DNA of 34,614 nucleotides from Bondarzewia mesenterica (taxonomy: Eukaryota; Basidiomycota; Agaricomycetes; Russulales; Bondarzewiaceae). Below the pieces are notes generated by a model, which had not been told where the DNA came from, made no database searches, and saw nothing but the letters and a program-made list of their open reading frames with translations. A program made the position numbers and the translations under genes. This document shows positions 1 to 10,634 of this stretch, one piece after another. The stretch spans positions 1 through 34,614 of the forward strand of contig SGPL01000359.1 of assembly GCA_004802705.1 (NCBI GenBank). Direction: 5' to 3'. The stretch's first letter is position 1; each line of letters starts with the position of its first letter.

Positions 1-225
1 CTCCTCTGAAGCTCATCAATGACATATAAATTGTGTGAATTGGCTAATAAATAATTGACATTTGTCATAAGTGGATGTAACCCTATGTTAGGGCTGAAGT
101 GCCACTGGCACGACGCGCGGGAAAACGAACCTCGGTCGTCTCGTCAACCGTACACGGAATTGAATGAGAAAACTCGAGTGTTTATTGAGAATTATTATAT
201 CTTTTTTATCAAAGTTATATTTGTC

Positions 226-299
226 GGGCATGTGGTGTAGTTGGTTATCACGCTCGCTTAGCATGCGAGAGGTGTCCGGTTCAATTCCGGACATGTCCA
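226..299 (+). tRNA. tRNA-Ala (AGC)
   Basis: A 74-nt cloverleaf is visible. The 7-bp acceptor pairs 226-232 with 292-298 (one G-U pair), and A299 is the discriminator. The anticodon stem CTCGC/GCGAG (253-257/265-269) closes the loop TTAGCAT, giving anticodon AGC at 260-262. The T-arm is TCCGG-TTCAATT-CCGGA and carries the B box. No intron is present. A T4 run at 318-321 and a T8 run at 348-355 could end RNA polymerase III transcription. Confidence 0.96.
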
Positions 300-654
300 T
301 AATACATAATTGTCTTGTTTTGCACTACACCCCGATCATCTATCCGATTTTTTTTGTATTTTGCTGATTCATAGCATTTTGGCTGATCAATCGATTAATT
401 CCAGCGAGTACAGGTATATCTAGGTGCGTGCCGTGTGAGGTGCGTGTGGTCTGTGATCTTGCCGATGATATGTCACGGCTGTCACTGCCATGTGACATGG
501 AAACGTCAGCGGTCTGAATGGACAAGACTGAGCTTTATTCTCGTCTGCTCCTGTCCTCTAAGGCGGCTGCATCCCTCCGCTCGCCCATATCTCACATCTT
601 CTACATCTCAACACTCTTATCCTACTCTTATCCTACTCTTGTAATCCATACAAC
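300..654. other. intergenic, upstream of the Erv14 gene
   Basis: I see no gene here. The last 60 bases before the ATG at 655 are pyrimidine-rich, with a short repeated CTTATCCTACT unit at about 616-639, as is common in fungal promoters near transcription starts. No clear TATA box is visible. Confidence 0.5.
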
Positions 655-1484
655 ATGGGTGGTGCAGGTGCGCCTGGCCCGTTGACCGCTTGGACAAGTT
701 AACGCTGACGTTGGATTTGATGTCATTGCATCCTGTCGCTCTGTTCTTATAGGCTGGCTGTTCCTTTTCGCGGTGTTGATGGCCGCAGGGCTGCTGTTCA
801 CGATGGTGTTCTTCGTGCGTGGCTTTGTTTTATTTTTTGTTTATGAACGGCGCAGCATGACATCTCCGTTTCTTGCTGACCGACGAGTGGCCGCAACACA
901 TGTAGATCATTATGTTCTCGGATCTGGAATGCGACTACATCAATCCCATAGATCTCTGTAACAAGCTCAACCAAGTGCGTCTTTTCGGGTTCCGAGCTAT
1001 CTCGCACAAGCTGACCGTTTGCACGTTTACTGATTTCTCTCGCGTGATGTCACACAGTTCGTTCTCCCTGAAAATTCTGCGCACGCGTTCCTCACCCTGC
1101 TATTCTTATTGTCGGGGCAATGGATGGCTTTCCTGCTCAATGCACCACTCCTCGCGTTTAACGTCAACAAGTACGTGTTGCATCACGTGGCTGTTCCTAC
1201 CACCGATGATTATTGAATCTCTCTTCTTCCTTTCCCTGTTGTCTGCCTTGACATATAGGATTCGGAACAAGAACCATATGTATGATGCTACAGAAATCTT
1301 CCGGACACTATCGGGTCACAAGAAAGAGAGCTTCATAAAGCTTGGCTTTTATCTGCTTTCCTTCTTCTACTACCTATACCGGTCAGTCCTATTCGCTCCA
1401 CCAAAATCGCATTACCATGTTCCATGTTCTCATCGTCACGGATGTTGCAGGATGATCGTCGCTCTCATTTCGGAAAGCGAATAA
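655..1484 (+). CDS. ERV14: Erv14/cornichon-family ER cargo receptor
   Basis: Six exons (655-667, 753-814, 906-974, 1058-1170, 1259-1381, 1451-1484) join to an open frame of 414 nt, 137 aa, the usual length for this family. All introns are GT-AG and 69-91 nt long. Family landmarks seen: the N-terminal hydrophobic segment, the FSDLECDYINPIDLCNKLN block, a second hydrophobic stretch around LLFLLSGQWMAFLLNAPLL, the highly conserved YDATEIFRTLSGHKKESF motif, and a C-terminal helix ending in MIVALISESE. Known for the family: Erv14/cornichon proteins are small membrane proteins that recruit transmembrane cargo into COPII vesicles for export from the ER to the Golgi. The 13-nt first exon is easily missed; the start was chosen because it gives an MGGAGWLFLF N-terminus matching family members. 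I see no damage, so the gene is probably functional. Confidence 0.93.
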
Positions 1485-2064
1485 ATGCACGATGCATGCG
1501 CCGCGCGACTCAGCTTCTCGTGCTCGTGCGGTGCTACGAAATGTAAGAAACGCACGGACAGACGGGAATTCAATTCTCCATGTTTTATTACGATCACAAG
1601 GGCGCTTGGTGCAAAGAACGGTAACGTTGGGTTGGCTGTCGGTCCCTGAATTTATTTACGATAGGATGCTGGCGAGATGGAGCTATCGATGACGGGGAGG
1701 GCGACTGTGGGGATCCTATGATCTCTAGATTTCTATATCTACTTGCTTGTTTATACGGTCTGAACTGGAGCCTGCACTTTCCGAACATCATTCTCGAATT
1801 CAAGCCATTCATCCTGTCGTAACAGGCCGTGCCGCGTCAAGCGACGCCTACGTCTCTAGTCATTGATCGAAATCACAGGGAAACCGCGGAGTGCCGTCGT
1901 ATCACAGCACTTATGCAAAATAGCAGCATATAAGCAGCGCAGGGCTAGTCTATCTATATACGTATATCTTGTAAGAGCATAATTGTTCAAGAAAAGAGGA
2001 ATGGATCACCGAGTACTAGCTAGTACTGGTAACGTCTAGATGATCCCGAACCCGACAACAGGAT
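1485..2064. other. convergent intergenic region
   Basis: This spans the 3' ends of the Erv14 gene (+) and the F-box gene (-). Only short, low-quality reading frames occur, and I recognise no RNA gene or repeat. It probably holds two 3' untranslated regions and polyadenylation sites. Confidence 0.5.
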
Positions 2065-3831
2065 TCAATCAGACACGGGGGGACTGAACGCCTGAGTCAC
2101 CTGCTGCACAGTCCCTTGCAAATCGCACACAATCTTTTCCTCTAAGTCGCATTCTCGAAGCAAAACGCACATCCAACGGTGCCTGTTGCTTTTCCTAAGT
2201 CGCATTCCCCTCAAGAAGTCCTGCCACACATCGTGTCTTTCAGAGGACGTCTGCGACGCTCCAGCATCAGGTTCGTAAACTTCTAATCTCTTGAGTTTGT
2301 GCATGTAGAGATCTTGGGAGCAAACATGATCGGTGCTGAGACAATGGTCGTATTCCTCGAGCGACTGGCATGGTAGACCGAAGAGGATCAAAAGGGCCTT
2401 CATGGGTTCGATAAACTCGAGGGAGAAGTTCTCGAGTTGGGGCATCCGTCCCAAAGGCCTTGTCAGCCAGTCTTCATTTAGTTTTGCCTTCGATGCGAGG
2501 TGCAAAGTACGCAGGGTGTCACCAACGCGCAATTGGCAGAGAACGTGGCATAGGAAAGACAGTACGTGCTCGTGGGTCGGGGGACTGCCTCTTGAACCGA
2601 AGGAGATGGATAGATTGAAGCGCTGCCTATCAATGGGAATGCGATTGGTGGGAGTTCCGTAGCCGCCGGCGAGGCTGGAGTGGGAGGGATCACGGGTAAT
2701 GGGCGTGAAAGGCCACTGATTTTGGTTGTGGTTGCTTTGTCCAGCATAGAAGGACCATTGCCACCGTGCAATTTTTCCAATGTTGAGGGCATCGAAAATG
2801 ACATCTTCTAGAAAGGTATCAAGGCCATCGAACAGGTCGTCGCAGGCTTCAGACCAGTCCTCCTTTCTAGCATTGTACTCCAGGGTGAGGTTGACCGTGG
2901 TGTTCGGGCCTGGTCGGTTCAGCGAGAGGAACCGTCCACAGTGCGTGACCATCCCAACCAGATCGAGGCGCTGCAACTTGGAAAGCGTCGATATGGGCCA
3001 TTGCATGTTTTCCAATGTCGGGACTTCGGGAAAGTCCTCATTGTGGTCTGTGATGATTGTGGAGCGCGGCAAGAATGATATGGAGAGGTTGATGAGGTTG
3101 GGCATGTTTTCGAATGCGCTAACCATCCTGCGTACGCCCATGTACGACGTGGGGAAAGGGACGTCGACTAGTGTCAACTCGGTCATAACGTCGGTAAAAA
3201 TAGGAGCGCGCCAGTCTAGATCGCAATTCTCTAGGCGAAGCTTTTTGAGGTGCGAGAAAGGACCTCCAAGAAAATTGGCTTGAAATACGAACAGTTCCTG
3301 TTCTCCCAGAGAGATGACAGAAAAATCCTCCAGCATCGGGGCTGAACACTGGTTTAGAGTGTTGTACCAAAAATTCAAGACCTCGTTAATAGACGTGATG
3401 TGCAACTTCCGGACGCGCGAGAGCTCTTCGACAAATCGCAAGATTGCATTCAACCGTGTTGAGCTCGGTTTCCTCTTGCATCGAAAGTCCACGTCCAACG
3501 GAGTGTCGTTTCCGCCGCGTGCGAGGACTGCCACCGTGGATTCTTCATCTTTAAGGCTCAATTCGTTCCAGAGACGGGGGTAAAAGAGTGAGACGTAGCG
3601 CCACCGTCGACAGACATGGCTCAGAATGAGCGAAGCGTGAGTTAGACCGGTGTCTGTATAGGGTTGGAAAGTCTCGCGAAAGAGAACGAAAATTTCGTGC
3701 GTTATCTCGTGAGGAAGGTTCTGAGCACGGGACGGCGAAGGTGGCGCAGCGTCTTGAAGGGTGGTGTCTGAAGGCCCAGCTTCCATTGGACTCGCCGACT
3801 GGTTGGGAGACATTGTGGGGATGGTAAGCAT
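2065..3831 (-). CDS. F-box protein (mushroom-type, F-box-like N-terminus)
   Basis: This is an intronless frame of 588 aa. Residues about 38-95 read as a degenerate F-box: NLPHEITHEIFVLF, then a spacer, then SHVCRRWRYVSLFYPRLWNEL, the I/L-P-x-E-I...VCRxWR...PxLW pattern typical of the expanded basidiomycete F-box family. The remainder is leucine-rich without clean repeats, as expected for a divergent LRR-like substrate-binding region. Known for the family: F-box proteins link targets to SKP1-cullin ubiquitin ligases. The target cannot be read from sequence. The first ATG is at 3831; an equally plausible start is the ATG six codons downstream (3813), just before SPNQSASP. The N-terminal 35 residues are Ser/Pro-rich and probably disordered. 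No frame break is visible. Confidence 0.88.
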   Translation of the reverse strand: MLTIPTMSPNQSASPMEAGPSDTTLQDAAPPSPSRAQNLPHEITHEIFVLFRETFQPYTDTGLTHASLILSHVCRRWRYVSLFYPRLWNELSLKDEESTVAVLARGGNDTPLDVDFRCKRKPSSTRLNAILRFVEELSRVRKLHITSINEVLNFWYNTLNQCSAPMLEDFSVISLGEQELFVFQANFLGGPFSHLKKLRLENCDLDWRAPIFTDVMTELTLVDVPFPTSYMGVRRMVSAFENMPNLINLSISFLPRSTIITDHNEDFPEVPTLENMQWPISTLSKLQRLDLVGMVTHCGRFLSLNRPGPNTTVNLTLEYNARKEDWSEACDDLFDGLDTFLEDVIFDALNIGKIARWQWSFYAGQSNHNQNQWPFTPITRDPSHSSLAGGYGTPTNRIPIDRQRFNLSISFGSRGSPPTHEHVLSFLCHVLCQLRVGDTLRTLHLASKAKLNEDWLTRPLGRMPQLENFSLEFIEPMKALLILFGLPCQSLEEYDHCLSTDHVCSQDLYMHKLKRLEVYEPDAGASQTSSERHDVWQDFLRGMRLRKSNRHRWMCVLLRECDLEEKIVCDLQGTVQQVTQAFSPPVSD

Positions 3832-5504
3832 CTACAACGACAATTGATGAGATTTTCGCTGGCATCGTGACGACAATGACTCACATTCGAGGGTAATTCG
3901 GACACTGGACGTGTCGGCTTTGTTTGGGGAAACTGCGACTAGAAGGACGACACGCAGAGGTCGAAACGGGTTTGGGACAGAGATGTGTTCAAGGGTCTAG
4001 GAGGCTTGGAGCTTGAAGTTATGGAGTCAGAGTTGTGGGGAGGGAGAGCAGTGGACGGATCCATCACAACGACGTCCTTTTATTGGCGTCCGAACAACTT
4101 ATGTGGACAAAAAAGACAGACAGGTTAGTCAGACAGCGGTGAGCACAAAGCCCTCAAAATTTACGAACTCGGCGCAAGCGGTGGCCTTCATTACCTACAG
4201 CCCAGAGCGCGCCATCTGTGTGAATGGCGAAGAACAAATATATGATCACAGATTATCCCAAGCATGGCTTTTCATCCAATCGCAGGCAGCAGTCGTAACC
4301 ACCGCCAGGGCGTAAATAGAAGCATTGGGGCATCAGCAAGTGCCCGACAACCGCTAGAGCATGGTACCGAGCAGGTATTGCCCACCGCATGAAACATGAT
4401 AAGGGTTTTGTATGTATGCCGAGACCGAAGTTCATTAACCACCTTTCAAAAGGACCATACCACAGAAAGGCAGATGTCAGACGTACTAGACGACTACCAA
4501 GCAAACAGCAGTAAAATTTCCGGGTGATCTGGCAGTCTGAGATGGCAAACTGGACATAGCCAAGATAAGCAAGCTGATACGAAAATTTCAGGATGTTTCT
4601 CTGACCTTTTTCTGAACGCTGCTGGGCCATTGGTTAGATCCAAAACTGCGATCAATAAAACCTTTTTCAATGCCGATAGTATACCTGTCACCTGAACATA
4701 CCACCAACGCTACATTTTTGCAACACAGAAACTTTCTCTAACTGATCTCAGCACGAATACATTAGTGTAACTGAGACATGCCCCAGTAGACGAGCAAGTC
4801 TGATCAAACGACTTCGATCCCGACTCAGCAAGTACATCATGGTTGAAAGTTGAGAAGAATCTCTTCCAGAAACCACATGTGACTTGAGAGTAACAGCGAT
4901 TAAAATCCCTGGCGCTTACTGTATAGTGGCCTGGAATCTTCCCGAAAAACAAAAACGCTCGTGGCTGGCGGTTCACGTTTAAACAGTTGGCGGGAGTGCG
5001 TTCGACTATGTATGTCACGTTACATAAGAAAGCAACAATTGAAATTCCGCGGCTCTGCCTTCTCACTGTGCTTGTGACCTCCGACCAGAAAGGTGAAGGG
5101 AATAATTTTGCCAACAACTTAATGAGGAAGGGCGGAGTTGTCAAAAAATCAGAGAATCCAGCTCCCCGCCTCATTAATAGAGACTTTGCATGAACTGAGC
5201 TTCTTACCAGACAGGCGATGTGTGCCTAAGGTGCAAGAGCTTGCGTGAATACATATAGAAGGCAACAGGAAAACGAGAAATGAAAGCGTAGAGCAAGGCT
5301 CAGATACTAGCGTTAAATAAATTCTTATCCTTGAGGACGAGCGCTATGGACGAGTAAAAGAATTCCTAGCCTTAACTGGAACACCGTTCGATGCTCCGAC
5401 GATGAAAAACAAGCGTCTGATCACAATCCTAAACATAACAGAAACTAGTAGAAGCGAATTGATGCCAGTGAACAGTGCCCATTTACCTTGAATCATATCT
5501 TGAC
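3832..5504. other. long region without a supportable gene
   Basis: These 1.67 kb lie between the F-box gene start and the 3' end of hydrolase H1. The longest open frames (up to about 154 codons, minus strand 4710-5174) have no recognisable domain, low-quality composition and no plausible splice-linked continuation. I see no tandem repeat, terminal inverted repeat or RNA gene. It may hold regulatory DNA of the F-box gene, a non-coding transcript or fully decayed sequence. Confidence 0.4.
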
Positions 5505-6972
5505 CTAAGGCCGTTGCACATTCTCAACCTGATTAATCTCCAACATCCATCCAATCGCTTCCCTGAAGTCTTTTTCATATTGCTGGGATGCTGAAAGGGT
5601 TGGAAAAAGGAGGTTGAAGGCGTGAGGCACTCCAGGGTATCTGAGAAGTGCAGTCATTGTAATTAAGTTGAGTTTTCAATAGGACTATTGGGACGTACAT
5701 GCAGAGTCTGGACTTGACTCTCTGCTCTCTGAGTATTTTCTCATACAGGATCGCTTCGTCGCGCAGAGGATCCATTCCACATACTTGTATGAAAGTAGGG
5801 GGAAGTCCCGCATGTGACTTGGCCAAGAGAGGAGAGAAATCGGGGTCCGTGGGTGTCGCTTTGAGGAGACCTATCACCAAAACCGAAAGTGATGCTCAGT
5901 CACAGCCAATAGGATGAAGGCTGAATGTGCGTACTCGTAGTCCATATCATTCCCGCTTTGCTGAGGACAGGCGCATCCTTGTTTTGCTCGAGTGAAAGCA
6001 GGTCGTCAGTGTACCTAATGGGAATTTTGCATCGAAATGGCATGTGAGTCGAGCCCGGAACGAAGCGAAGAGCGGTATACTTCTTGGGATATGCATTCAA
6101 GTCGCACACGGCAGGATAACCGAGGAGCTGTCCGGTGAGAGGACGACCGCTGAAAAACGGATCATCTCGGGCACGAAGTGCCATCACAGCCGACAGATTC
6201 CCACCGGCGGATGTCCCGCCAACGAGAAATCCCCTGGAAAGGTCAGCAGACAGCTGACGCGTGTGCTCCGCCGCCTGTATGTGATCAGTCACAGGGGCAG
6301 AAGCGGTGTGTGCGATATGGTGGGGAATCACTCACCCATTTGAGTGCTGCGTAACAGTCGTTGACGCCTATGGGGAAGGGATGCTCTGGGGCAAGTCTAG
6401 AGGTGAAGGACATAATTATATATTCTTTCGCAATGCAATCAGAAAAGAAAATACCTATACGCGACATTTACGACCGAAATCTGTTTCTCTACACAAACCT
6501 GTCTGAGATTTGTGTCGTCCATGTCAAGACTTCCCCGTGACCATCCTACAATGAAAGCAAGAGCTGAAATCAACTTCTCAGTGTCACAGGGTTACCTGAG
6601 AAGTCCTTACCTCCCCCGTGGTACCACACGAGAAGTGGATAACGCTTGCCATCGTCCGCCACGTCTTTAGATGTAGGCACGAAGCATCGAACAGCTATAT
6701 CCCCACCATCGACAGGGACTTCGTATTGCTTGACAAGATACTCGTACTCTATGCTACACTGATCAACACTCGCTGCAATGAAACATCGGATGACTTGGTC
6801 AACTTGGGTTCGCACCTGAAGGGAGACTGAGTACAGGCCGCCCTCTCATTGTATTCTCCAAGAGGGCACGCGAAACGTGTATATCTGTCTGCAAGGGTGG
6901 AGCAGGGCCCATCTTCTTCATGAAGGCCGTGAATTCTGGGTCAGGAGTCGACAGATGAGAGTATTGAGACAT
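5505..6972 (-). CDS. alpha/beta hydrolase, HSL/AB_hydrolase_3 family (copy H1)
   Basis: Eight exons (6816-6972, 6611-6748, 6455-6545, 6336-6396, 6081-6274, 5935-6014, 5699-5870, 5505-5640) give 1029 nt, 342 aa. Seen in order: N-terminus MSQYSHLSTPDPEF; oxyanion-hole motif WYHGGG at the exon 2/3 join; RLAPEHPFP; nucleophile elbow GGTSAGGN; GMDPLRDE, which supplies the acidic residue; and GVPHAF, which supplies the catalytic histidine. All parts of the Ser-Asp-His machinery are present. Known for the family: these enzymes hydrolyse carboxylic esters (lipases, esterases, steryl acetyl hydrolases). The substrate is unknown. No signal peptide is evident, so it is probably intracellular. All introns are GT-AG. 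The exon 2 acceptor was set at 6749 because it aligns EYEYLV with SEYRVE of the paralogues; an upstream in-frame acceptor would add 8 residues. Exon 8 is 21 nt longer than in the sister genes. Confidence 0.88.
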
Positions 6973-7568
6973 GATCAAATGGAAACTTGGGCCTGAAGCT
7001 TGAAGCTCAAAGCTCGAAGGTTGGTGAGCTATGGTCAAGAAGTGTGTCTCTTTATACTTGATGCGGGATGTTATGTTATACAGAGAAGCTCGAAATAGCT
7101 CGATGGGGTTGGGCTAATAAGGACTGCATCACGTCACTGTGCTTAGGATTGGGATGGACATAGGACCTTCCGCCGGTCGTGTTGATCAGCAACGGATTCA
7201 ACGGACTGGACGGACAAAATCAAGTACACATATCGTTGTGCTTGTACTTACCAGGTAGACTTGAACGCAGAGCAAAATGAGGCAACTGTAATGTCCCACG
7301 GGCTCCACAGAGGAATGGTGCCTACGCTCCATTGGCAGAATCATCTTAAGATGGGATGATTCGCTGGTGACACGAGTGCACTGGAAAGAGCTGTAGGATG
7401 CGAACCGCTTGCTCAGCGCAATTTCGAATTGAGCGATCAAGACATACGAAGAATTTGGAACCTGAGATGCGGCAAGAATCAATCAGTACTGTCCCTCAAA
7501 ATGTTAATGTTAACAGATGTGAATGCACACAGATGCCAAGTACCTCTTTTCCACTCAACCACGGATTG
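6973..7568. other. intergenic between H1 and remnant H2
   Basis: This holds the 5' side of H1, including the possible TATA box, and no supportable gene. Confidence 0.4.
7051..7056 (-). promoter_or_regulatory. possible TATA box of hydrolase H1
   Basis: TATAAA on the minus strand (in the context AAGTATAAAGAG) lies about 80 bases upstream of the H1 start codon, a plausible distance for a fungal core promoter. This rests on sequence match and spacing only. Confidence 0.45.
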
Positions 7569-8310
7569 TTAAACTGCGAAGGGATGTTCCCTGCCAGCCG
7601 AGCTCAAGCCCAGCACCCAACCAATTGCATCCCTGGAATCCTTTCCAAGCTGTTTTGCCACTGACAATGTCGGACAAAAGCAACCACGGCATGCGGCACA
7701 CCAGGACATCTTTGAACATAACGGAAAGATCTTCAACAGATAGCGGACGTGTGCAATCTCGTCTTCACACCCCGCTCACTGAGGATCTTCTCGTAGAGGA
7801 GAGCTTTTGCGCACAGGGGATCAAAACTGCACACCTGTACACACTAGTTGGAGATAGGCTTTTGTGTGACTTTGCCAAGAGGGGAGAGAAGTCGGGGTCC
7901 ATCGGAGGTGGCTTCAGATTATCTACCAATAAAGCGCCATAAGTCATCCACGCTATAGTCTATCTAGTCAGAACTGAAGACACGTACAGAGACAACTGAT
8001 CAAAACACGATCGAGAACCGGAGAGTCCTTGTTCTGCTCGTATGAGAGCAACTCGCTCTTACGTCTATCAAATCGTGATTGTAGAAGAGCGTGAGATAAG
8101 AGCAATGCAGAAAAATTCTACTTCTCGGGAAATGCATCCGGGTGACAAGTGGCGGGGTATCGTAGAAGCTGTCCAGTGAGAGGATAATTGTTGAAGAATG
8201 GGTCGTCGCACCGCGCGGGCTCGGAGCGCCATGACAGCTGAGAGGTTTCCACCTGCGGAACTTCCGCCTACAATGAATCCTTTGTGGAGGATCCAAGATG
8301 ATTCGATCGG
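7569..8310 (-). pseudogene. alpha/beta hydrolase remnant (copy H2)
   Basis: Read on the minus strand, this segment retains exons 5-8 of the local hydrolase family in order. It begins near KGFIVGGSSAGGNLSAVMALRAR (about 8290 downward). It then has a small insertion that breaks the frame before the part equivalent to DDPFF, a trace of exon 6 (KSELLSYEQNKDS in another frame), a well-kept PPPMDPDFSPLLAKSH (near 7900), a damaged version of the GMDPLRDE motif, and a scrambled PGVPHA region near 7700. Exons 1-4, which carry the HGG motif, are absent. The multiple frameshifts and missing 5' half show that it is dead. Its sequence is closer to H1 and H3 than to H4 and H5. It probably arose by local duplication and lost its front half. 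Confidence 0.82.
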
Positions 8311-9069
8311 AGGCTTCGTTGAGTAAAAGGTCTTATAAAAAAAACAGAGGGCAAGTAATGCTGATGACGCACAAGACTTGAGACGAGAAACCGCTGATTC
8401 AGGCTACCGTCCCCCAACGGACGTCGGGTGCCGCGTCACTTCGATGAGTTCACAGGAAATGCTGGCACTGATTAGGATAAGCGAGTCCACCAATCCATGC
8501 TCGTCTAGAATCAGTGATACTGGGTGTAATGAGAGAGGATCAGTATGACAACGACGAGGTCACTGCCACTCAGACTCCCCAACTGTCCCCACTGTCGTGC
8601 ACATGCCGGTACTTATCTGATGCCCTCCGGGCCGAGTTTTCTTTTGGTCATAATAAAGACTCACTGCAAGGTTTATTCCGTGGGCATGATGTAGCAGTAG
8701 AATGCATTCGGTACTCAGACTGATATGACGAGGACAGTTTCCCGGTTCCGTCAGTTTCCCACGCGAAGAAACGCGTCCTTCGGGCCGGAGTGTTTTCTGG
8801 CTCACGTCGCTCGGATGGAACGCGCGGGGCCCGGGTTCGTCACTTTAAATAACTGGAAAATGACGAGCTCAGCTTGGTAGTTTGAAAGGCTTCGAGTCCT
8901 ATGTCGAAACCTTTGTAGGTAATCTCATTTTTTTAGACTGACGGGTGGTCGGAAGGCTGGCAATATCCATATCCTGGATCTAAGCAGTCATCACGACGAA
9001 GGCAGGAAACACTGAAGTCTCTCATTTCCCCGGCAACGTTTCGTTGTCTTCTGTAATAACAAATCGTCC
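8311..9069. other. intergenic upstream of hydrolase H3
   Basis: No gene is supportable. The region separates the truncated 5' edge of H2 (-) from the start of H3 (+), so it should hold the H3 promoter. A GC-rich stretch lies at about 8760-8840. I see no convincing TATA box within 150 bases of the ATG. Confidence 0.4.
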
Positions 9070-10491
9070 ATGGCTCAACACGCTCACTTCTCTACCACTG
9101 ATCCCGAACTGGCTCCATTGCTTGCAGGCATGCCTAGTGCGCTAGAGGCAAACGACCTCACCACCGCGCGCCAGCGATACACATCGTTAATTTCTGTCGT
9201 GCATCGTAGACTTGGTCCCATTTTACCAAAAAGTATTGCATTCCATCTTTTACCTATGTCGGTGGTATGGCTTTCGTTCATTGATCTGTCTTTGCAGAGT
9301 CAGAATATAGTTCCCAGGATTGCAAACTTCCTGTTGAGGGTGGGGGAATCACCGCCCGTACTCTTGTACCCACTCCAGCAGGTGCGGAGGAAACCACGTT
9401 TCCTCTCATGGTTTGGTACCATGGAGGAGGTAAATGCTCTTCCGTTTTCTGTCTCGATTTGATTTCACACTTTACGCGCAGGCTGGTCAGTTGGGAGTCT
9501 GGACTTGGATGATGATACGCTCCGTCTCCTCTGCGTAAAGTTGCAGATCTCTATCGTGAGCGTAAACTACAGGTAACATCGATCTCTCTCCTCCTCAGTT
9601 GCGAGATTGAAATCCTTCGCAGACTTGCTCCGGAACATCCGTTTCCAACGGGCATTAACGACGCCTATGCTACTCTTAAATGGGTATGTATCTTACTTCG
9701 TTCTTTCTTCGTTCAACGTACCATGGCACATTTACCTCCCCTCAGGCTTCCGAGCAAATCGAGAGCCTTTCAGTCGACCTCTCAAAGGGATTCATAGTCG
9801 CAGGTCAATCCGCCGGCGCCAACTTGGCCGCCGTCGTCACCCTTAGAGCACGCGATGATCTCTTTTTTAAAGATCGACCCATCACAGGCCAGATACTTCA
9901 CTACCCATCCGTCGTCCACATGGATGCAGTTCCTGAGAAGTAAGCCTTCCTAGTCCTCGTTGTTCATTTAAAGCTGGTGCTGACTACGTATATTATGAAT
10001 CAGGTATAAGAGCGAGTTGCTCTCGATGGAGCAGAACAAAGATGCACCGGGGCTCACTCGAAAGGACATGGAATTTTACATCAGTGCGCACCTATCGGTT
10101 TTCGTTATCCTATAGTTCATGCATTCTCGATTCCGTTATTCAGGTCTCACCAAACCACCCCCAACTGATCCCGACTTCTCACCTCTCCTTGCGGCATCAC
10201 ACGCAAATCTCCCACCCCTCTGCATGCAAGTTTGCGGCTTGGATCCCCTCCGTGACGAGGGCATCCTCTACGAGAAGGTGCTTAGAGAGAGCGGCGTGAA
10301 GACGAAGCTGCACGTGTAGGTATCTTTTTCTCGTATCATCTCTGAAGGTTGGAAGCTTAACGGTGGGGTCATATAGGTATCCTGGGGCCCCGCACGGGTT
10401 CCACCTAATTTTTCCTGATACAAAAGTGTCGGCGCAGTTTGATCGGGATTTCACTGATGCGATCAAGTGGATATTGAGTATGTCTGCTTAA
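9070..10491 (+). CDS. alpha/beta hydrolase, HSL/AB_hydrolase_3 family (copy H3)
   Basis: Eight exons (9070-9232, 9298-9429, 9482-9572, 9623-9683, 9746-9939, 10004-10083, 10144-10315, 10377-10491) join to 1008 nt, 335 aa. Landmarks: MAQHAHFSTTDPEL at the start, WYHGGGW, RLAPEHPFPTG, nucleophile elbow GQSAGAN, GLDPLRDEG and GAPHGFH. The catalytic Ser, Asp and His are all present, so it should be an active carboxyl-ester hydrolase. All seven introns are GT-AG and 50-65 nt. Exons 2-8 match H7 exactly in length. It converges on REX4, with only 143 bp between the two stop codons, so their 3' UTRs are short or overlap. The N-terminus groups it with H1 and H7. The substrate is unknown. Confidence 0.9.
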
Positions 10492-10634
10492 AAACAAATT
10501 GACGGGTTGCCAGATGTTGCAAATCATCACTGTATGTCCTTCTATGAAGTTGTATAGGCCGCGATTCAATCTCAATAACCGTGGTATTGCCTCCTGAATG
10601 TTCCTGATGGAACAACGCACTGAATTGTTTATCC

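Noticed and set aside
912..1484. A 190-aa unspliced protein starting at MFSDLECDY
   Set aside because: It reads through several introns of the Erv14 gene, whose spliced product matches the family in length and order.
4710..5174. 154-codon minus-strand frame as a gene
   Set aside because: It has no domain, no convincing splice partners and composition like shifted or random sequence.
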